DNA from: Helicobacter marmotae | GTDB taxonomy: Bacteria > Campylobacterota > Campylobacteria > Campylobacterales > Helicobacteraceae | DNA length: 57,286 bases | Direction of reading: 5' to 3' | NCBI RefSeq assembly: GCF_003364255.1 | Contig: NZ_NXLR01000013.1 | Location: forward strand, 1 to 57,286 | Translations under genes and position numbers: made by a program | Notes under the pieces: generated by a model | Databases searched by the model: none | Seen by the model: only the letters and a program-made list of their open reading frames with translations | What the model was told of the DNA's origin: nothing | Shown here: positions 26,693 to 35,546 of the stretch, piece by piece | Numbering within the stretch: the first letter of the stretch is position 1 | How the letters are laid out: every line of letters starts with the position of its first letter

Positions 26693-27494
26693 ATCTTACC
26701 TCTTTATCATTCTCATAGAGCACTTCTCTAATAACTTTTCCATTTTTATCATATTCCCTGCTTAAGCCGTTTTTCTTACCTGCTTTGTATTGGATGGTAT
26801 GCCATAGCACGCCTGTAATATCATATATTTTCATCTCCCCCTCTTGTATGCCTTGAGCAAAATACATCTCACTTCTTAGCCTGCCATCGCTGACATCAAA
26901 AAGCCGACATACCCCATGCAAATATCCTAATCGATAATAAGCCTCATAAATCAATACCCCTTTATGAGAAAAAATCTGATACAAGCCCTCCCTTTTGCCA
27001 TCGACATAAAATGCAATTTGTGCTATAGGACCATCAAGGTAGTAGAGAATTTCCTTGCCATGCTTAATCTTAGTACCCGGTTTATAGGTAATAAGTGCCC
27101 TGTAAGTTTGCCCATATTCTTGCACTTCTTCGCTACTTTCCTCTCCACTTATCTCTTCAAGCATTTCTTGACTATAGGGTATGTCTTCCTTTTCTCCCTT
27201 TTCTTCTTGCTCTATTTCCTTTGGTGGAAGTGGCTGTGGCAAAGGTTTTGCTAATATAGGCTTTGGTGGGGCTTGCTTTATGACTTGTTTTGCTGCTGGC
27301 TTGAGTGCTGTTTTTGTTGGTGCTTTCTTTGGGGGTAAGGTATTCTGTGCCCTTGATTCCTTACTTGATGTTTGAGTTGGAGTTTCACCATCTTTTGCTT
27401 GCTTAGGCATTTGTGGTGCTAAAGGCTCCACACACCCGGATAATCCATAAACTAACACTGCTATAATACTAAGCCATTGTGCTTTCTCTCTCAC
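26691..27494 (-). CDS. Lipoprotein with MORN-type (YxxGxxxG) repeats
   Basis: A 267-residue protein with a GTG start (GGAGGGG four bases upstream) and a lipobox LSGC (C21). Residues about 25-110 form a low-complexity Pro/Lys/Gln/Glu linker. Then come four to five MORN_2-type repeats such as YVDGKREGLYQIF, YRLGYLHGVCRLF and YKAGKKNGLSREYDKNGKV. The linker looks suited to span the periplasm from a lipid anchor. The function is unknown; related proteins in other bacteria are sometimes annotated as antitoxin-like repeat proteins, which I would not adopt. It is the last gene of the nine-gene minus-strand run and follows a second MORN-type gene by 18 bases. Confidence 0.8.
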   Translation of the reverse strand: MREKAQWLSIIAVLVYGLSGCVEPLAPQMPKQAKDGETPTQTSSKESRAQNTLPPKKAPTKTALKPAAKQVIKQAPPKPILAKPLPQPLPPKEIEQEEKGEKEDIPYSQEMLEEISGEESSEEVQEYGQTYRALITYKPGTKIKHGKEILYYLDGPIAQIAFYVDGKREGLYQIFSHKGVLIYEAYYRLGYLHGVCRLFDVSDGRLRSEMYFAQGIQEGEMKIYDITGVLWHTIQYKAGKKNGLSREYDKNGKVIREVLYENDKEVR

Positions 27495-27512
27495 TTCTCC
27501 CCTCCATTATCT

Positions 27513-28085
27513 TTAATAACACGCCTGCCAACGGCAATTCTTTGTATCTATAACCTCTCCTTTGGCATTATATTGCTGCATGGCTTGCTTTTTCCCGTCT
27601 TTATAGAGCGTTGCATATACTAAAGCCCCCGCTTTATTGAAATCCTGCCTTATGCCATGAAGCCTATCATTTTTATATGTAAATTCCGCACGGAGCACTC
27701 CATTCTCATAATATGTCTTGCCCTCCCCCTCGCGTTTATTGGAGACATATTCTTGCTCACTTTGAATCTTGCCATTAGGGTAATAAAACACCCGCTTTCC
27801 TTCTTCCTTGCCTTTATTATATGTCCGCCTCTCTTGCAAGGAGCCATCATTGTAGTAAGAAAGCACCTCGCCTTCATATTCGCCATTTTCATAATACGCC
27901 TTAAAAAGCAGCACACCATTAAAGGAAACTTTTGTTTGCTTGCCACATTTTATCGTTGTGCCTTTGCAATATTGAGTTTTAATGGTTGTGGGGGCGTTTT
28001 TATCCCCTGTATAGGAGATTCTAAGATCATACGCTGCTTGGGCAAATAATGGCATAAACACAAATATCCTTACTACACGCAACAT
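27513..28085 (-). CDS. Exported MORN-type repeat protein
   Basis: A 190-residue protein with a short signal peptide (RIFVFMPLFAQA, cleavage probably after AQA). It contains about five MORN_2-type repeats: YYENGEYEGEVLSYYNDGS, YNKGKEEGKRVFYYPNGK, YVSNKREGEGKTYYENG, YKNDRLHGIRQDF and YKDGKKQAMQQY. The mature part has paired cysteines (C39/C47 region and the C-terminal CRWQACY) that may form disulphides. No catalytic motif is visible. It starts two bases after the murA stop. Together with the neighbouring lipoprotein it forms a pair of envelope repeat proteins attached to a cell-wall operon; a role at the envelope is an inference only. Confidence 0.78.
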   Translation of the reverse strand: MLRVVRIFVFMPLFAQAAYDLRISYTGDKNAPTTIKTQYCKGTTIKCGKQTKVSFNGVLLFKAYYENGEYEGEVLSYYNDGSLQERRTYNKGKEEGKRVFYYPNGKIQSEQEYVSNKREGEGKTYYENGVLRAEFTYKNDRLHGIRQDFNKAGALVYATLYKDGKKQAMQQYNAKGEVIDTKNCRWQACY

Positions 28086-28087
28086 AT

Positions 28088-29353
28088 CTAGCTCTTTAAA
28101 CGCATAATATGCACACCTAAATGTTGCAATTTATGCTCGATTTGCTCATAGCCCCTATCAAGATGATAGATTCTATGAATATTTGTAACCCCCTCACTCA
28201 CAAGCGCTGCCACAATAAGTGCTGAACTTGCACGTAGGTCTGAGGACATCACATCAGCGCCATGAAGTGGAGTTACTCCCTTAATAGTAGCATGGTTACC
28301 TTTAAGTGAAATATCTGCCCCAAGCCGTTGCAATTCACTCACATGCATAAAGCGATTTTCAAAAAGCCTCTCTTCAATCACACTTACCCCCTCACATTGC
28401 GTAGCTAAAGCCATAAATTGCGCCTGCATATCAGTAGGAAATCCGGGATATTCTGTAGTGACAATCTCAAAAGGTTTCAAAGTCTTAGCTGGAAGCAAAG
28501 TAATGCTATCAGAGCTTTTATCAAAGTTAAAGCCAATTTCTTCAAGCTTATCAGTAATCGCCATAATATGGGCATTTTGCACTTTATGTAATGTGATTGA
28601 AGAGTTTGTAATCGCCCCAGCACAAAGATATGTCCCTGCTTCGATTCTATCGGGTATTACTTCAATAGGTGCGAAATTAAGAAGCTCTCCCCCACTTCCC
28701 TCAATGACAAGCTCATTGCTCCCTATGCCTTCTATCTTAATGCCACTTTTTGAGAGTATCTCACATAATTGCACCACCTCTGGCTCTTTGGCGGCATTAA
28801 TAATACGCGTTGTGCCATGTGCAAGTGCTGCAGCCATAATGACATTTTCACTGCCTGTTACGGTGATTTTATCAAAAAATATATCAGCTCCCTTTAAGCC
28901 CCCCTTTGCCTCTGCAATAATATATCCACCCTCTATACGAATACTCGCCCCAAGATTCTGCATAGCTTTAATATGTAAATCCACAGGACGAGCACCTATA
29001 GCACAGCCCCCGGGCAAACTCACTTCACAATAACCAAAGCGTGCTAAAAGCGGTCCCAAAACAAGAATAGAAGCACGCATTTTACGCACAATATCATATA
29101 TTGCTCGCGTATGCACAATATGCTTAGAGCACGCACTTAAGGTATTATTATCATGCCAAGTGATATTCACACCCAAATGCTCCAAAAGCCGCGCAAGAGT
29201 CTTTACATCAGCTACATCGGGGAGATTGCTAATATGTACTTCATTAGAGCTAAGCAAAGTAGCAGCAAGAATAGGCAAAGCCGAATTCTTCGCCCCAGAG
29301 ACAGAGATAGCACCTCCCAAATGAGCACTTTTTGTAATTTGTAAATAATCCAT
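28088..29353 (-). CDS. murA: UDP-N-acetylglucosamine 1-carboxyvinyltransferase MurA
   Basis: First committed enzyme of peptidoglycan precursor synthesis, adding enolpyruvate to UDP-GlcNAc in the cytosol; 421 residues, the usual length. The fosfomycin-target cysteine C117 is present in [15 protein letters not shown]. Other conserved segments are [46 protein letters not shown] and [19 protein letters not shown] lies five bases before the ATG. Gene order murA-hypothetical-galU-slt agrees with H. pylori as I recall it. The presence of cysteine rather than aspartate predicts fosfomycin sensitivity at the target level. Confidence 0.97.
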   Translation of the reverse strand: MDYLQITKSAHLGGAISVSGAKNSALPILAATLLSSNEVHISNLPDVADVKTLARLLEHLGVNITWHDNNTLSACSKHIVHTRAIYDIVRKMRASILVLGPLLARFGYCEVSLPGGCAIGARPVDLHIKAMQNLGASIRIEGGYIIAEAKGGLKGADIFFDKITVTGSENVIMAAALAHGTTRIINAAKEPEVVQLCEILSKSGIKIEGIGSNELVIEGSGGELLNFAPIEVIPDRIEAGTYLCAGAITNSSITLHKVQNAHIMAITDKLEEIGFNFDKSSDSITLLPAKTLKPFEIVTTEYPGFPTDMQAQFMALATQCEGVSVIEERLFENRFMHVSELQRLGADISLKGNHATIKGVTPLHGADVMSSDLRASSALIVAALVSEGVTNIHRIYHLDRGYEQIEHKLQHLGVHIMRLKS

Positions 29354-29364
29354 AATAATCCTTT

Positions 29365-29772
29365 TTATTTACTTTCGCGTTTTTGCAAAGCCTTACCGAT
29401 AACTTCTCTAATACTAGCCTTGCTCTCAGGGTTAGCACCCTCTAAACTATCTTGAAAATTCACAACCTCATCGACTTCCATAAGATTCATATTGGCAGCA
29501 AAACGTGAAATAATATCAAGCCACAAGCTATGCTCTTCTCCGTCTTGGGGATAGCTTTTATGATTTTTTATAAATTTTTCAAGCAATGCCCTTAATTTTT
29601 CTTTATTATTGGTATTTTCATCAATTTCTTTTGAAATAGCACTCAAATCACTTTCTTTTTGCTCTACTTTCTCATTATCAAGGGCAATAGAGAGAAGCCC
29701 CGCAAAAATAATAGGCAAGCAGAGTAAAAAAAACAATAACCAATAAACAACATAAAAACTAAGATTAAACAT
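29365..29772 (-). CDS. Conserved small membrane-anchored protein between galU and murA
   Basis: I do not recognise a domain in this 135-residue protein. It has one N-terminal membrane helix (about 5-30, [20 protein letters not shown]). A charged, helix-prone region with coiled-coil character follows ([19 protein letters not shown]), then a soluble C-terminal part. Its ATG shares one base with the galU stop. It appears to occupy the place of the hypothetical gene between galU and murA in H. pylori, suggesting a conserved but uncharacterised envelope protein. Confidence 0.75.
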   Translation of the reverse strand: MFNLSFYVVYWLLFFLLCLPIIFAGLLSIALDNEKVEQKESDLSAISKEIDENTNNKEKLRALLEKFIKNHKSYPQDGEEHSLWLDIISRFAANMNLMEVDEVVNFQDSLEGANPESKASIREVIGKALQKRESK

Positions 29773-30596
29773 TAATGCTTTAATTGCCCATAAAACTCGA
29801 TAGTGGCTTTCACATAGCCATCAACACTTCCACAATCATAACGTCTGCCCTCAAACTTATAAGCCAAAACATGCCCCTTTCTGGCTTGCTCATTAATCGC
29901 ATCTGTAATTTGTATTTCACCCTTTTTGCCCGGTTTAGTTACGCGTAAAATATCAAAAATATCAGGCGTGAGAATATAGCGACCGATGATAGCAAGATTA
30001 CTTTTAGCATTTTGCACTGGGGGTTTTTCTACCATATCGCTTACTTTATATACGCCTGTTTCTATTTCTTCACCCTCAATAATCCCATATTTATCTACCT
30101 CGCTCCTCTCCACTTCCTCAATGCCAACAATACAGCAACGATATTTTTTATAAAGTTTCACCATTTGACTTAATACACCCACCCCAGCGGGATTTACGCA
30201 TAAGTCATCAGCAAGCACGACTGCAAAGGGCTCATTGCCTATTAAAGTCTCTCCCGTGAGAATGGCATGCCCTAAGCCTTTCATTTCATTTTGCCTTGTG
30301 TAAGAGAATGTGCAACATTGCGTTACCTTCCTAATGCTGCTTAAAAGCTCTTCTTTATCTGTGCCTGATATTTGATGCTCTAATTCATAGTTAATATCAA
30401 AATGATCTTCAATGCTTCGTTTCCCACGTCCAGTTACAATCCCTATATCCTTGCAACCAGCCTCTAGGGCTTCTTCTACGCCATATTGTATAAGCGGTTT
30501 GGTGAGGATAGGGAGCATTTCTTTTGGCATAGCTTTTGTCGCAGGTAAAAAGCGCGTGCCATATCCAGCAGCGGGGAAAAGACATTTAGTAATCAT
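29772..30596 (-). CDS. galU: UTP-glucose-1-phosphate uridylyltransferase GalU
   Basis: Makes UDP-glucose for lipopolysaccharide and other glycans; 274 residues. The nucleotide-binding loop is PAAGYGTRFLPATKAMPKEM near the N-terminus. GRGKRSIEDHFD, AVVLADDLC (metal-binding region), VEKPPVQNAKSNLAIIGRY and GEIQITDAI follow. AAAGGAG lies five bases before the ATG. Placed in a run with slt and murA, consistent with envelope synthesis. Confidence 0.96.
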   Translation of the reverse strand: MITKCLFPAAGYGTRFLPATKAMPKEMLPILTKPLIQYGVEEALEAGCKDIGIVTGRGKRSIEDHFDINYELEHQISGTDKEELLSSIRKVTQCCTFSYTRQNEMKGLGHAILTGETLIGNEPFAVVLADDLCVNPAGVGVLSQMVKLYKKYRCCIVGIEEVERSEVDKYGIIEGEEIETGVYKVSDMVEKPPVQNAKSNLAIIGRYILTPDIFDILRVTKPGKKGEIQITDAINEQARKGHVLAYKFEGRRYDCGSVDGYVKATIEFYGQLKH

Positions 30597-30606
30597 TAAA
30601 ACTCCT

Positions 30607-32268
30607 TTAGTTAATTAGTGTTTCCTTGAGGTAACTTTCAAGCTGAATATGATTCCCAAAACTCTCTTGATAAACAATATAATTTGCCAAAACTCTTAGC
30701 CCATAATCGCGAGATTCTTTATAGGGAATAAGCTCCATAGAAAGCCAAGGCTCATAATTACGATTCTTAATAAAAAGCGTTTTGCTTTTTAGTGTGCGTC
30801 TTAAAAAGCCCGGACCGCCATTATAAGCATAGGATACAAAAAGTTTATGCTTAAATTCCCTTGAGAGATCATTTAAATAAAATGTGCCAAATTCAAGGGC
30901 AATTACTGGATCAAACATATCTTCTAAGCTAATATTATCGCGTTTAAGACTTTTGGCAAATGGTTGCACATTAAAGGGCATTATCTGCATCATACCAAGT
31001 GCATAAGAAGTCGATACAAGTGCGGGTAAAAGCGTGCTCTCTTGCTTAGCAATCGCATAAGTGAAAGCTTTTTCGTCATTATTTTTCCATGAAATTTTCT
31101 CACTAAAGGGAGTGATGAAATAATGAATACTAAAGTGGGTTAGCTGATTGAGTACATATACAAGATGTGGGCTCGTGTCCTTATATGCAAAATGTCTGGC
31201 TAATTCTTCCAAATCTTGCCTATTTTTGATTTGGGCTAAATGTTCTTTTAAAAGTTGCCATTGAAAGGGATCTTTAATATCAAATTTTGGCTTCCTTGAA
31301 GAGAGCTTACCTAGAGTAGTAACCACCTGATAGCTTGGGGGGACATTGAGCTTTTGATTAGCATAAATAGTATATATATCTACATTTGTGCTTTGGGCTA
31401 AAGCTTCAAGAAATGCTCTATCCCTGCTTAAAAAATATTGCCAAAGTAGAGTGCGGTTTTTCTGCATGGGAGTTTGAGCTTTATTATAAGCGTGTTTAAA
31501 GTAAGTCAATGCACTTTTGTGCTGATTATGCAAAAGCTCATTTAAGCCAAGCATAAAAAGCGTATAAGAATCTGCCCCCGTAATATTAGCCCCTATAAGA
31601 GATTTTTTAAATTTATCATAGCTTTTATCCATACTCACAATAATGCGCTCTAACATAGCATTAAAGGCTTTATTATTCTCATCAGCAAGTCTTTTTAGGG
31701 CTTGAGGCTTGATACCTTGATTAATAATATGGAGGCGATTACTCGCCCTTAGCACCTCATATAAACTCGCAAAAGTTTGCGCATCACTTTTAAGCATACC
31801 TGTAAGAATCTGATGAGAGCCCAAAATTTCTATACGTTTTGCAAACTCTACATCTGCCTTGTCGTTAAAAATTTGCAGCAAAAGATCTTTGTTTTTTTTA
31901 GGCATGGAGGGGATATGGGCTAGATTCAACCCAACTTTAATGCACGCTTTATCTTGTGTAATGAGTTTATCAAAGCTAAGACTTTGGCAATACAAATCCC
32001 GCGGCAATTCCGCACTCTTGCCCTTTATGCTTAAGAGATTATCAAGCTTGGGAGTTTTACGAAATATCATATCATAGGCTTTGATCGCTTCTTGTAAAGA
32101 AGTGCGCTCATCACTCAAAAACTGCCAAATATAAAAATCCCTTGCTAAACCTCTGGGCTTAGATTCTAAAAAATCAAGCGTAATATGAGTATGGGCATAT
32201 ACCATACCTAAAGCGATAGATGATAAAATCCACACTCTTATCATTAAATGTGCTTTAAACCAACTCAT
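30607..32268 (-). CDS. slt: Soluble lytic murein transglycosylase
   Basis: Periplasmic enzyme cleaving glycan strands to form 1,6-anhydromuramyl ends; 553 residues. A signal peptide (VWILSSIALGMVYA) leads to a long helical superhelix region, then a C-terminal lysozyme-like SLT domain. In that domain the catalytic glutamate is in AIAKQESTLLPALVS (about residue 407), with SYALGMMQIMPFNVQPFA and SYAYNGGPGFLRR as the other SLT motifs. Its ATG overlaps the yggT stop as ATGA. Same order as in H. pylori. It complements pbpC, murJ and murA in this window. Confidence 0.95.
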   Translation of the reverse strand: MSWFKAHLMIRVWILSSIALGMVYAHTHITLDFLESKPRGLARDFYIWQFLSDERTSLQEAIKAYDMIFRKTPKLDNLLSIKGKSAELPRDLYCQSLSFDKLITQDKACIKVGLNLAHIPSMPKKNKDLLLQIFNDKADVEFAKRIEILGSHQILTGMLKSDAQTFASLYEVLRASNRLHIINQGIKPQALKRLADENNKAFNAMLERIIVSMDKSYDKFKKSLIGANITGADSYTLFMLGLNELLHNQHKSALTYFKHAYNKAQTPMQKNRTLLWQYFLSRDRAFLEALAQSTNVDIYTIYANQKLNVPPSYQVVTTLGKLSSRKPKFDIKDPFQWQLLKEHLAQIKNRQDLEELARHFAYKDTSPHLVYVLNQLTHFSIHYFITPFSEKISWKNNDEKAFTYAIAKQESTLLPALVSTSYALGMMQIMPFNVQPFAKSLKRDNISLEDMFDPVIALEFGTFYLNDLSREFKHKLFVSYAYNGGPGFLRRTLKSKTLFIKNRNYEPWLSMELIPYKESRDYGLRVLANYIVYQESFGNHIQLESYLKETLIN

Positions 32269-32558
32269 AGCATTTGTGCCGCTTGCGCCAAAAGACGCAC
32301 AAGCGATAAATCAATAAACTTTAACACCACCGCCACAATTAAAGGTGAAAAGTCAATGCCACTTATGGTGGTGGGGATAAACTTACGAAGTTTTGCATAT
32401 AATGGCTGAGTTAGGCGATTAAGGAGCTGTACTATGGGATTAAATGGATCAGGTCTCACCCAGCTTATAAGTGCAGCAATAACAATAATCCATATATATA
32501 AATTAATAAGCATACTTAATATAGTCGCTATAGCGTGTAAAAAGGTAGCCAAAACCAT
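32265..32558 (-). CDS. YggT family membrane protein
   Basis: A 97-residue protein with two membrane segments (about 8-32 and 74-95). Between them lies the YggT signature SWVRPDPFNPIVQLLNRLTQP and then GIDFSPLIVAVVL. YggT-family proteins are linked to division-site or osmotic functions in various bacteria, but no activity is proven for this group. It starts three bases after gltX and overlaps slt by four bases, so it is embedded in the cell-wall/translation operon. Confidence 0.88.
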   Translation of the reverse strand: MVLATFLHAIATILSMLINLYIWIIVIAALISWVRPDPFNPIVQLLNRLTQPLYAKLRKFIPTTISGIDFSPLIVAVVLKFIDLSLVRLLAQAAQML

Positions 32559-32561
32559 TTT

Positions 32562-33926
32562 CTAATCCCTCTCTTTAAATTGTGAAAGCATAGAGTAATC
32601 TTGTGAACCCAAAGTAACAATATCGCTTAAGAAAAAACGCAAATATGGATAAAGTTCGCTTAATTCTAAGCCATGTGTAGAGCCTGTAAGGAGGATTCTT
32701 AAAGGCTTAAAAAACTTTTTACCCTTTAGTTGTGTGCGCTGCATAAGGGCAGTTTTAAGACTTTCATAATCTTTTAAATCCTCGCTATGAGATTTTATCA
32801 TCTCTTGCAAATGTGCATATAATATCTTGCATTCAGATTCAAAGCTTTCATTATTTTCGGTTTGTGCGATGTTTTTAGGAGCAAATAAAAGTTTGATTTT
32901 TTCACGAATTTCATTAAGTGTGCTTGCCTCTTGCAAATAGAGCTTTGCTAAAGCCCCAAGAGTTGGGTCTTTGCTATCTAAAAGCAGGGCAAACTCTTGC
33001 TCGTTTAAAGCCTTCAAATGTTCTCTATTTAGAAATCGCAATTTTTTCATATCAAATTTCACAGGGGATTTTGCAATATGCTTTATATCAAACCACTCAA
33101 AGCAATCTTTTAATTTAAAGACTTCTGTGGGTGTGTGATTCCCTATAGATACAAGATAATTCACAATCGCTTGGGGTAAAAACCCTTCTTCAAGCAACCA
33201 CGCTACAGAGGACGCACTATCGCGTTTGCTCATTTTACCGCCACTTTCCCCAAGTATAATGGGCAAATGCGCATATCCTAGCACTTTCTCATAGCCCAAA
33301 GCACGATGGATAAGAATCTGACGTGGAGTGTTACTCACATGGTCTTCACCTCGCACGATAAAGCTCACATCATAAAGCATATCATCAACCGCACAAGCAA
33401 AATTATAGGTGGGGATTCCATCTTCTTTCAAAATCACAAAGCTATCTATCTCATCTGCCTCAAAGCGCACGTGCCCTTTGATTGCATCTTCAAAGCTAAT
33501 GGCACTCTTTGCCCCTCTAATGCGCACCACAGGCTTTGGATTGCTATGTTTTTCAAGCTCTGCCCACTTTGGGTCATAGCGAAAGGGCTTTTTTTGTTCT
33601 TTAGCTTCAAGGCGCTTGGATTCTAAAAATGCCTTAGAGCAGTAACAATAAAAGGCTAAATCCTTGCTTATAAGATATTCTGCAAGCTTGCGATGATGCG
33701 TAAAATTATCACTTTGATAGACCAATTTATCCCATAAAAGACCAAAGAGATTTAAAAGATTGAGTATCTCCTTATCCTTGCCCTCAATATTGCGTGCAAC
33801 ATCTGTATCTTCAATGCGGATAAGAAATTTCTCATTACTTTGTTTAGCGATGATATAGTTAAAAATAGCTGCTCTAAGATTGCCTATGTGCATATCACCC
33901 GTAGGAGAAGGCGCAAATCGTAGCAT
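32562..33926 (-). CDS. gltX: Glutamyl-tRNA synthetase (GltX2-like position)
   Basis: Class I synthetase, 454 residues, with the HIGH box variant HIGNLRAAIF near residue 18 and the KMSKS box KMSKRDSAS at about 233. Other motifs are RIEDTDVAR and DHVSNTPRQILIH. Campylobacterota carry two GltX paralogues. In H. pylori the copy next to yggT-slt-galU is GltX2, which charges tRNA-Gln with glutamate for the GatCAB route. By position this gene would be that copy; its specificity is inferred, not read from the sequence. Its ATG shares one base with the upstream stop. Confidence 0.94.
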   Translation of the reverse strand: MLRFAPSPTGDMHIGNLRAAIFNYIIAKQSNEKFLIRIEDTDVARNIEGKDKEILNLLNLFGLLWDKLVYQSDNFTHHRKLAEYLISKDLAFYCYCSKAFLESKRLEAKEQKKPFRYDPKWAELEKHSNPKPVVRIRGAKSAISFEDAIKGHVRFEADEIDSFVILKEDGIPTYNFACAVDDMLYDVSFIVRGEDHVSNTPRQILIHRALGYEKVLGYAHLPIILGESGGKMSKRDSASSVAWLLEEGFLPQAIVNYLVSIGNHTPTEVFKLKDCFEWFDIKHIAKSPVKFDMKKLRFLNREHLKALNEQEFALLLDSKDPTLGALAKLYLQEASTLNEIREKIKLLFAPKNIAQTENNESFESECKILYAHLQEMIKSHSEDLKDYESLKTALMQRTQLKGKKFFKPLRILLTGSTHGLELSELYPYLRFFLSDIVTLGSQDYSMLSQFKERD

Positions 33927-34441
33927 TATCTCCCCTTAAACATCTCTGCAAATGCTTTGGGATTAAATTCATTAAAATTATAATCCTCCTCTGTGCCCGC
34001 TAAAAGGGCGTCATTAAGTGCAAGAAGCATTTGATTAGCCTCTTGGATTTTCTCTTCCACATAAAGCACAAGCGCATGTGTATCTAGCTCGCCCTTTTGT
34101 GATTGTGGCAAAAGTGGCAGAGGATTATTCACGCTAAAGGTATATGCTTGGGAATGGAGTGTTGTATGTAGGCATGTATCAAACAACCCACAACCCATAA
34201 ATGAGGCATTCTCTACAATCTCTTGTATATCTTGGCTCAAAGTATGTGCATCTTGGATAGTTGGATTCTTTGCTATTTTTAGAATCTTCTTTAGTGCAGC
34301 AGAAGCACTTTGAAGCGCACCAATAAATTCATTTGCCCCTTTAATATCCTCTCCAAACTGATGTATCCTCTCTCTTGGGTGTATTTCAGGCTCAAATTGC
34401 TCCCCTATGTGTTTTTGAAATGTGGATAATATATCTTGCAT
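33926..34441 (-). CDS. Probable FliS export co-chaperone
   Basis: A helical, soluble protein with a pattern (QFGEDIKGANEFIGALQSASAALKKILKIAK) that I associate with the Helicobacter flagellin-chaperone partner (HP1076 type, FliS_cochaperone). From the ATG at 34441, with GAGG eight bases upstream, it is 171 residues, which is the length I recall for HP1076. The alternative ATG at 34483 adds 14 residues and has a weaker site. FliS itself is not in the window, so the assignment rests on sequence character alone. It is the first gene of the run to 26691 and overlaps gltX by one base. Confidence 0.55.
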   Translation of the reverse strand: MQDILSTFQKHIGEQFEPEIHPRERIHQFGEDIKGANEFIGALQSASAALKKILKIAKNPTIQDAHTLSQDIQEIVENASFMGCGLFDTCLHTTLHSQAYTFSVNNPLPLLPQSQKGELDTHALVLYVEEKIQEANQMLLALNDALLAGTEEDYNFNEFNPKAFAEMFKGR

Positions 34442-34483
34442 AAGCCTAACCTCACAATTAGCATTTTTACTGATATAAAGCAT

Positions 34484-34682
34484 ATTTTATTCCAATTGAA
34501 GTAATCTCACGTACTCAAGCCCACAGAGATGTTTAGTCGTATTTCACACTCCCAAAAGATATGAGCAAATAATCTCCTTATGTGGGTAGCTAAGTTTATT
34601 GCCTCTTGGAGGAGCACGAAGTAGAGGTGAAGCATTCACAAAAGCATTACAATTAAGCTTGCATAAATGAAAGGGGGAGGGG
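34484..34682. other. Gap beyond the rnpB 3' end; repeat fragment only
   Basis: About 200 bases without a gene. A short fragment of the dispersed repeat (GGTAGCTAAGTTT, GGAGCACGAAG, GTGAAGCATTC, about 34586-34640) is visible, and a purine tract rich in G (34668-34683) abuts the RNA 3' end. No hairpin with a T-run was found that would clearly terminate rnpB. Confidence 0.5.
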
Positions 34683-35017
34683 GAGGCATAGCGATAAGCC
34701 GAGTTCTGTCGTGGGTGGCTATTTATCTAGGATATGTTTTGCAACATACCTCAAGCGAAGAGTTCATATTTAAGACTTTAACCATACTCTTCTTGCTACG
34801 GATTGGGTTTGCATGGACATTTAGCATTACTGCAAAATCGGTAAGCTCTTACCCCACCTTTTCACCCTTACTTTTATTTATCATAAACAAAAGCGGTTAT
34901 TTTCTGTTGCACTTTCCCTTAGGTTACCCTAGCCATTTGTTAAATGGAATCCTGTCTTAAGTAGCTCGGACTTTCCTCTTTTGCGTCTGCAAAAGCAACC
35001 ACCTACTATGCCTACGT
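34683..35017 (-). ncRNA. rnpB: RNase P RNA component (type A)
   Basis: Catalytic RNA that trims the 5' leaders of tRNA precursors. On the minus strand the universal conserved blocks are present in order: GAGGAAAGTCCGAGCT (CR-I), GTGCAACAGAAA, AAGGGTGAAAAGGTGGGGTA and AAGAGCTTACCG (CR-II/III region), and near the 3' end ACAGAACTCGGCTTATCG (CR-V). The ends were set by the P1 helix, where GGCATAG near the 5' end pairs with CTATGCC at 34685-34691. The length of about 335 bases suits an epsilonproteobacterial RNA. End coordinates are good to a few bases. An open reading frame on the opposite strand here (34667-34960) is spurious. Confidence 0.95.
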
Positions 35018-35021
35018 GAAA

Positions 35022-35027
35022 ATTATA
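35022..35027 (-). promoter_or_regulatory. rnpB promoter -10 box
   Basis: TATAAT in the context TGCTATAAT (minus strand), about five to six bases before the inferred RNA 5' end. This is a textbook extended -10 for this group, where -35 boxes are weak. Confidence 0.75.
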
Positions 35028-35038
35028 GCAAATTTTGT

Positions 35039-35044
35039 TATAAT
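35039..35044 (+). promoter_or_regulatory. -10 box for the MarR gene
   Basis: TATAAT on the plus strand, facing away from the rnpB promoter and about 34 bases before the aaggag ribosome site at 35071 of the MarR-family gene. The two divergent -10 boxes are only 11 bases apart, so regulation of one could affect the other. Confidence 0.6.
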
Positions 35045-35084
35045 CATAGTTTCTTTACTTAAGTTATATTAAGGAGACATAGCC

Positions 35085-35546
35085 TTGCAGTGCGCATTGA
35101 TAAAAGACAAACACCTCGGACATCAAATTGGAAGAGTTTCACGGAACTTTCAAGCATTTTTTATAAATGAGCTAAAAGCCTATAACCTTAGCTTTGAACA
35201 AGGTGTGGTACTGCTTTATATAGAAGAGGATTCTCAAATATATATCAATCATATCGCCAAAGAACTTGATAAAAACAAAGCCACTATTTCAAGGGAGATT
35301 CAAAGACTTATCGCCAAAGGATTTGCCTCTAAAAAACTCGCCCAAAATGACAAGCGCACTTATATCTTTACTCTCACTCCAAAGGGCAAAAATGCCTCGC
35401 TTTTATTACGCACTAAACTTATGCAGCTTGAAGCCCTCATCCATGAAATATGCACACAACAAGAAATTGACACTTGCCTTGATGTACTTACGCGCATACG
35501 TCTTATGCTTGAAGACGCCCTACTTAAACAATCTCAACTAGCCTAA
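35085..35546 (+). CDS. MarR-family transcriptional regulator
   Basis: A winged-helix DNA-binding protein of 153 residues. The recognition region is IAKELDKNKATISREIQRLIAKGF, and the wing is SKKLAQNDKRTYIFTLTPKGK, both typical of MarR. The start is a TTG at 35085 with AAGGAG eight bases upstream; no ATG gives the full N-terminus (HQIGRVSRNFQAFF). It is divergent from rnpB and converges with the carboxylate transporter, overlapping its 3' end by nine bases. The regulated gene is not evident. Such regulators often respond to phenolic ligands, oxidants or drugs; the efflux pump at 49133 is a distant possible target. Confidence 0.9.
   Translation: MQCALIKDKHLGHQIGRVSRNFQAFFINELKAYNLSFEQGVVLLYIEEDSQIYINHIAKELDKNKATISREIQRLIAKGFASKKLAQNDKRTYIFTLTPKGKNASLLLRTKLMQLEALIHEICTQQEIDTCLDVLTRIRLMLEDALLKQSQLA

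Noticed and set aside
34667-34960. A 97-codon plus-strand frame with hydrophobic residues
   Set aside because: It is antisense to the RNase P RNA, whose conserved blocks explain the whole stretch; it has no plausible ribosome site.
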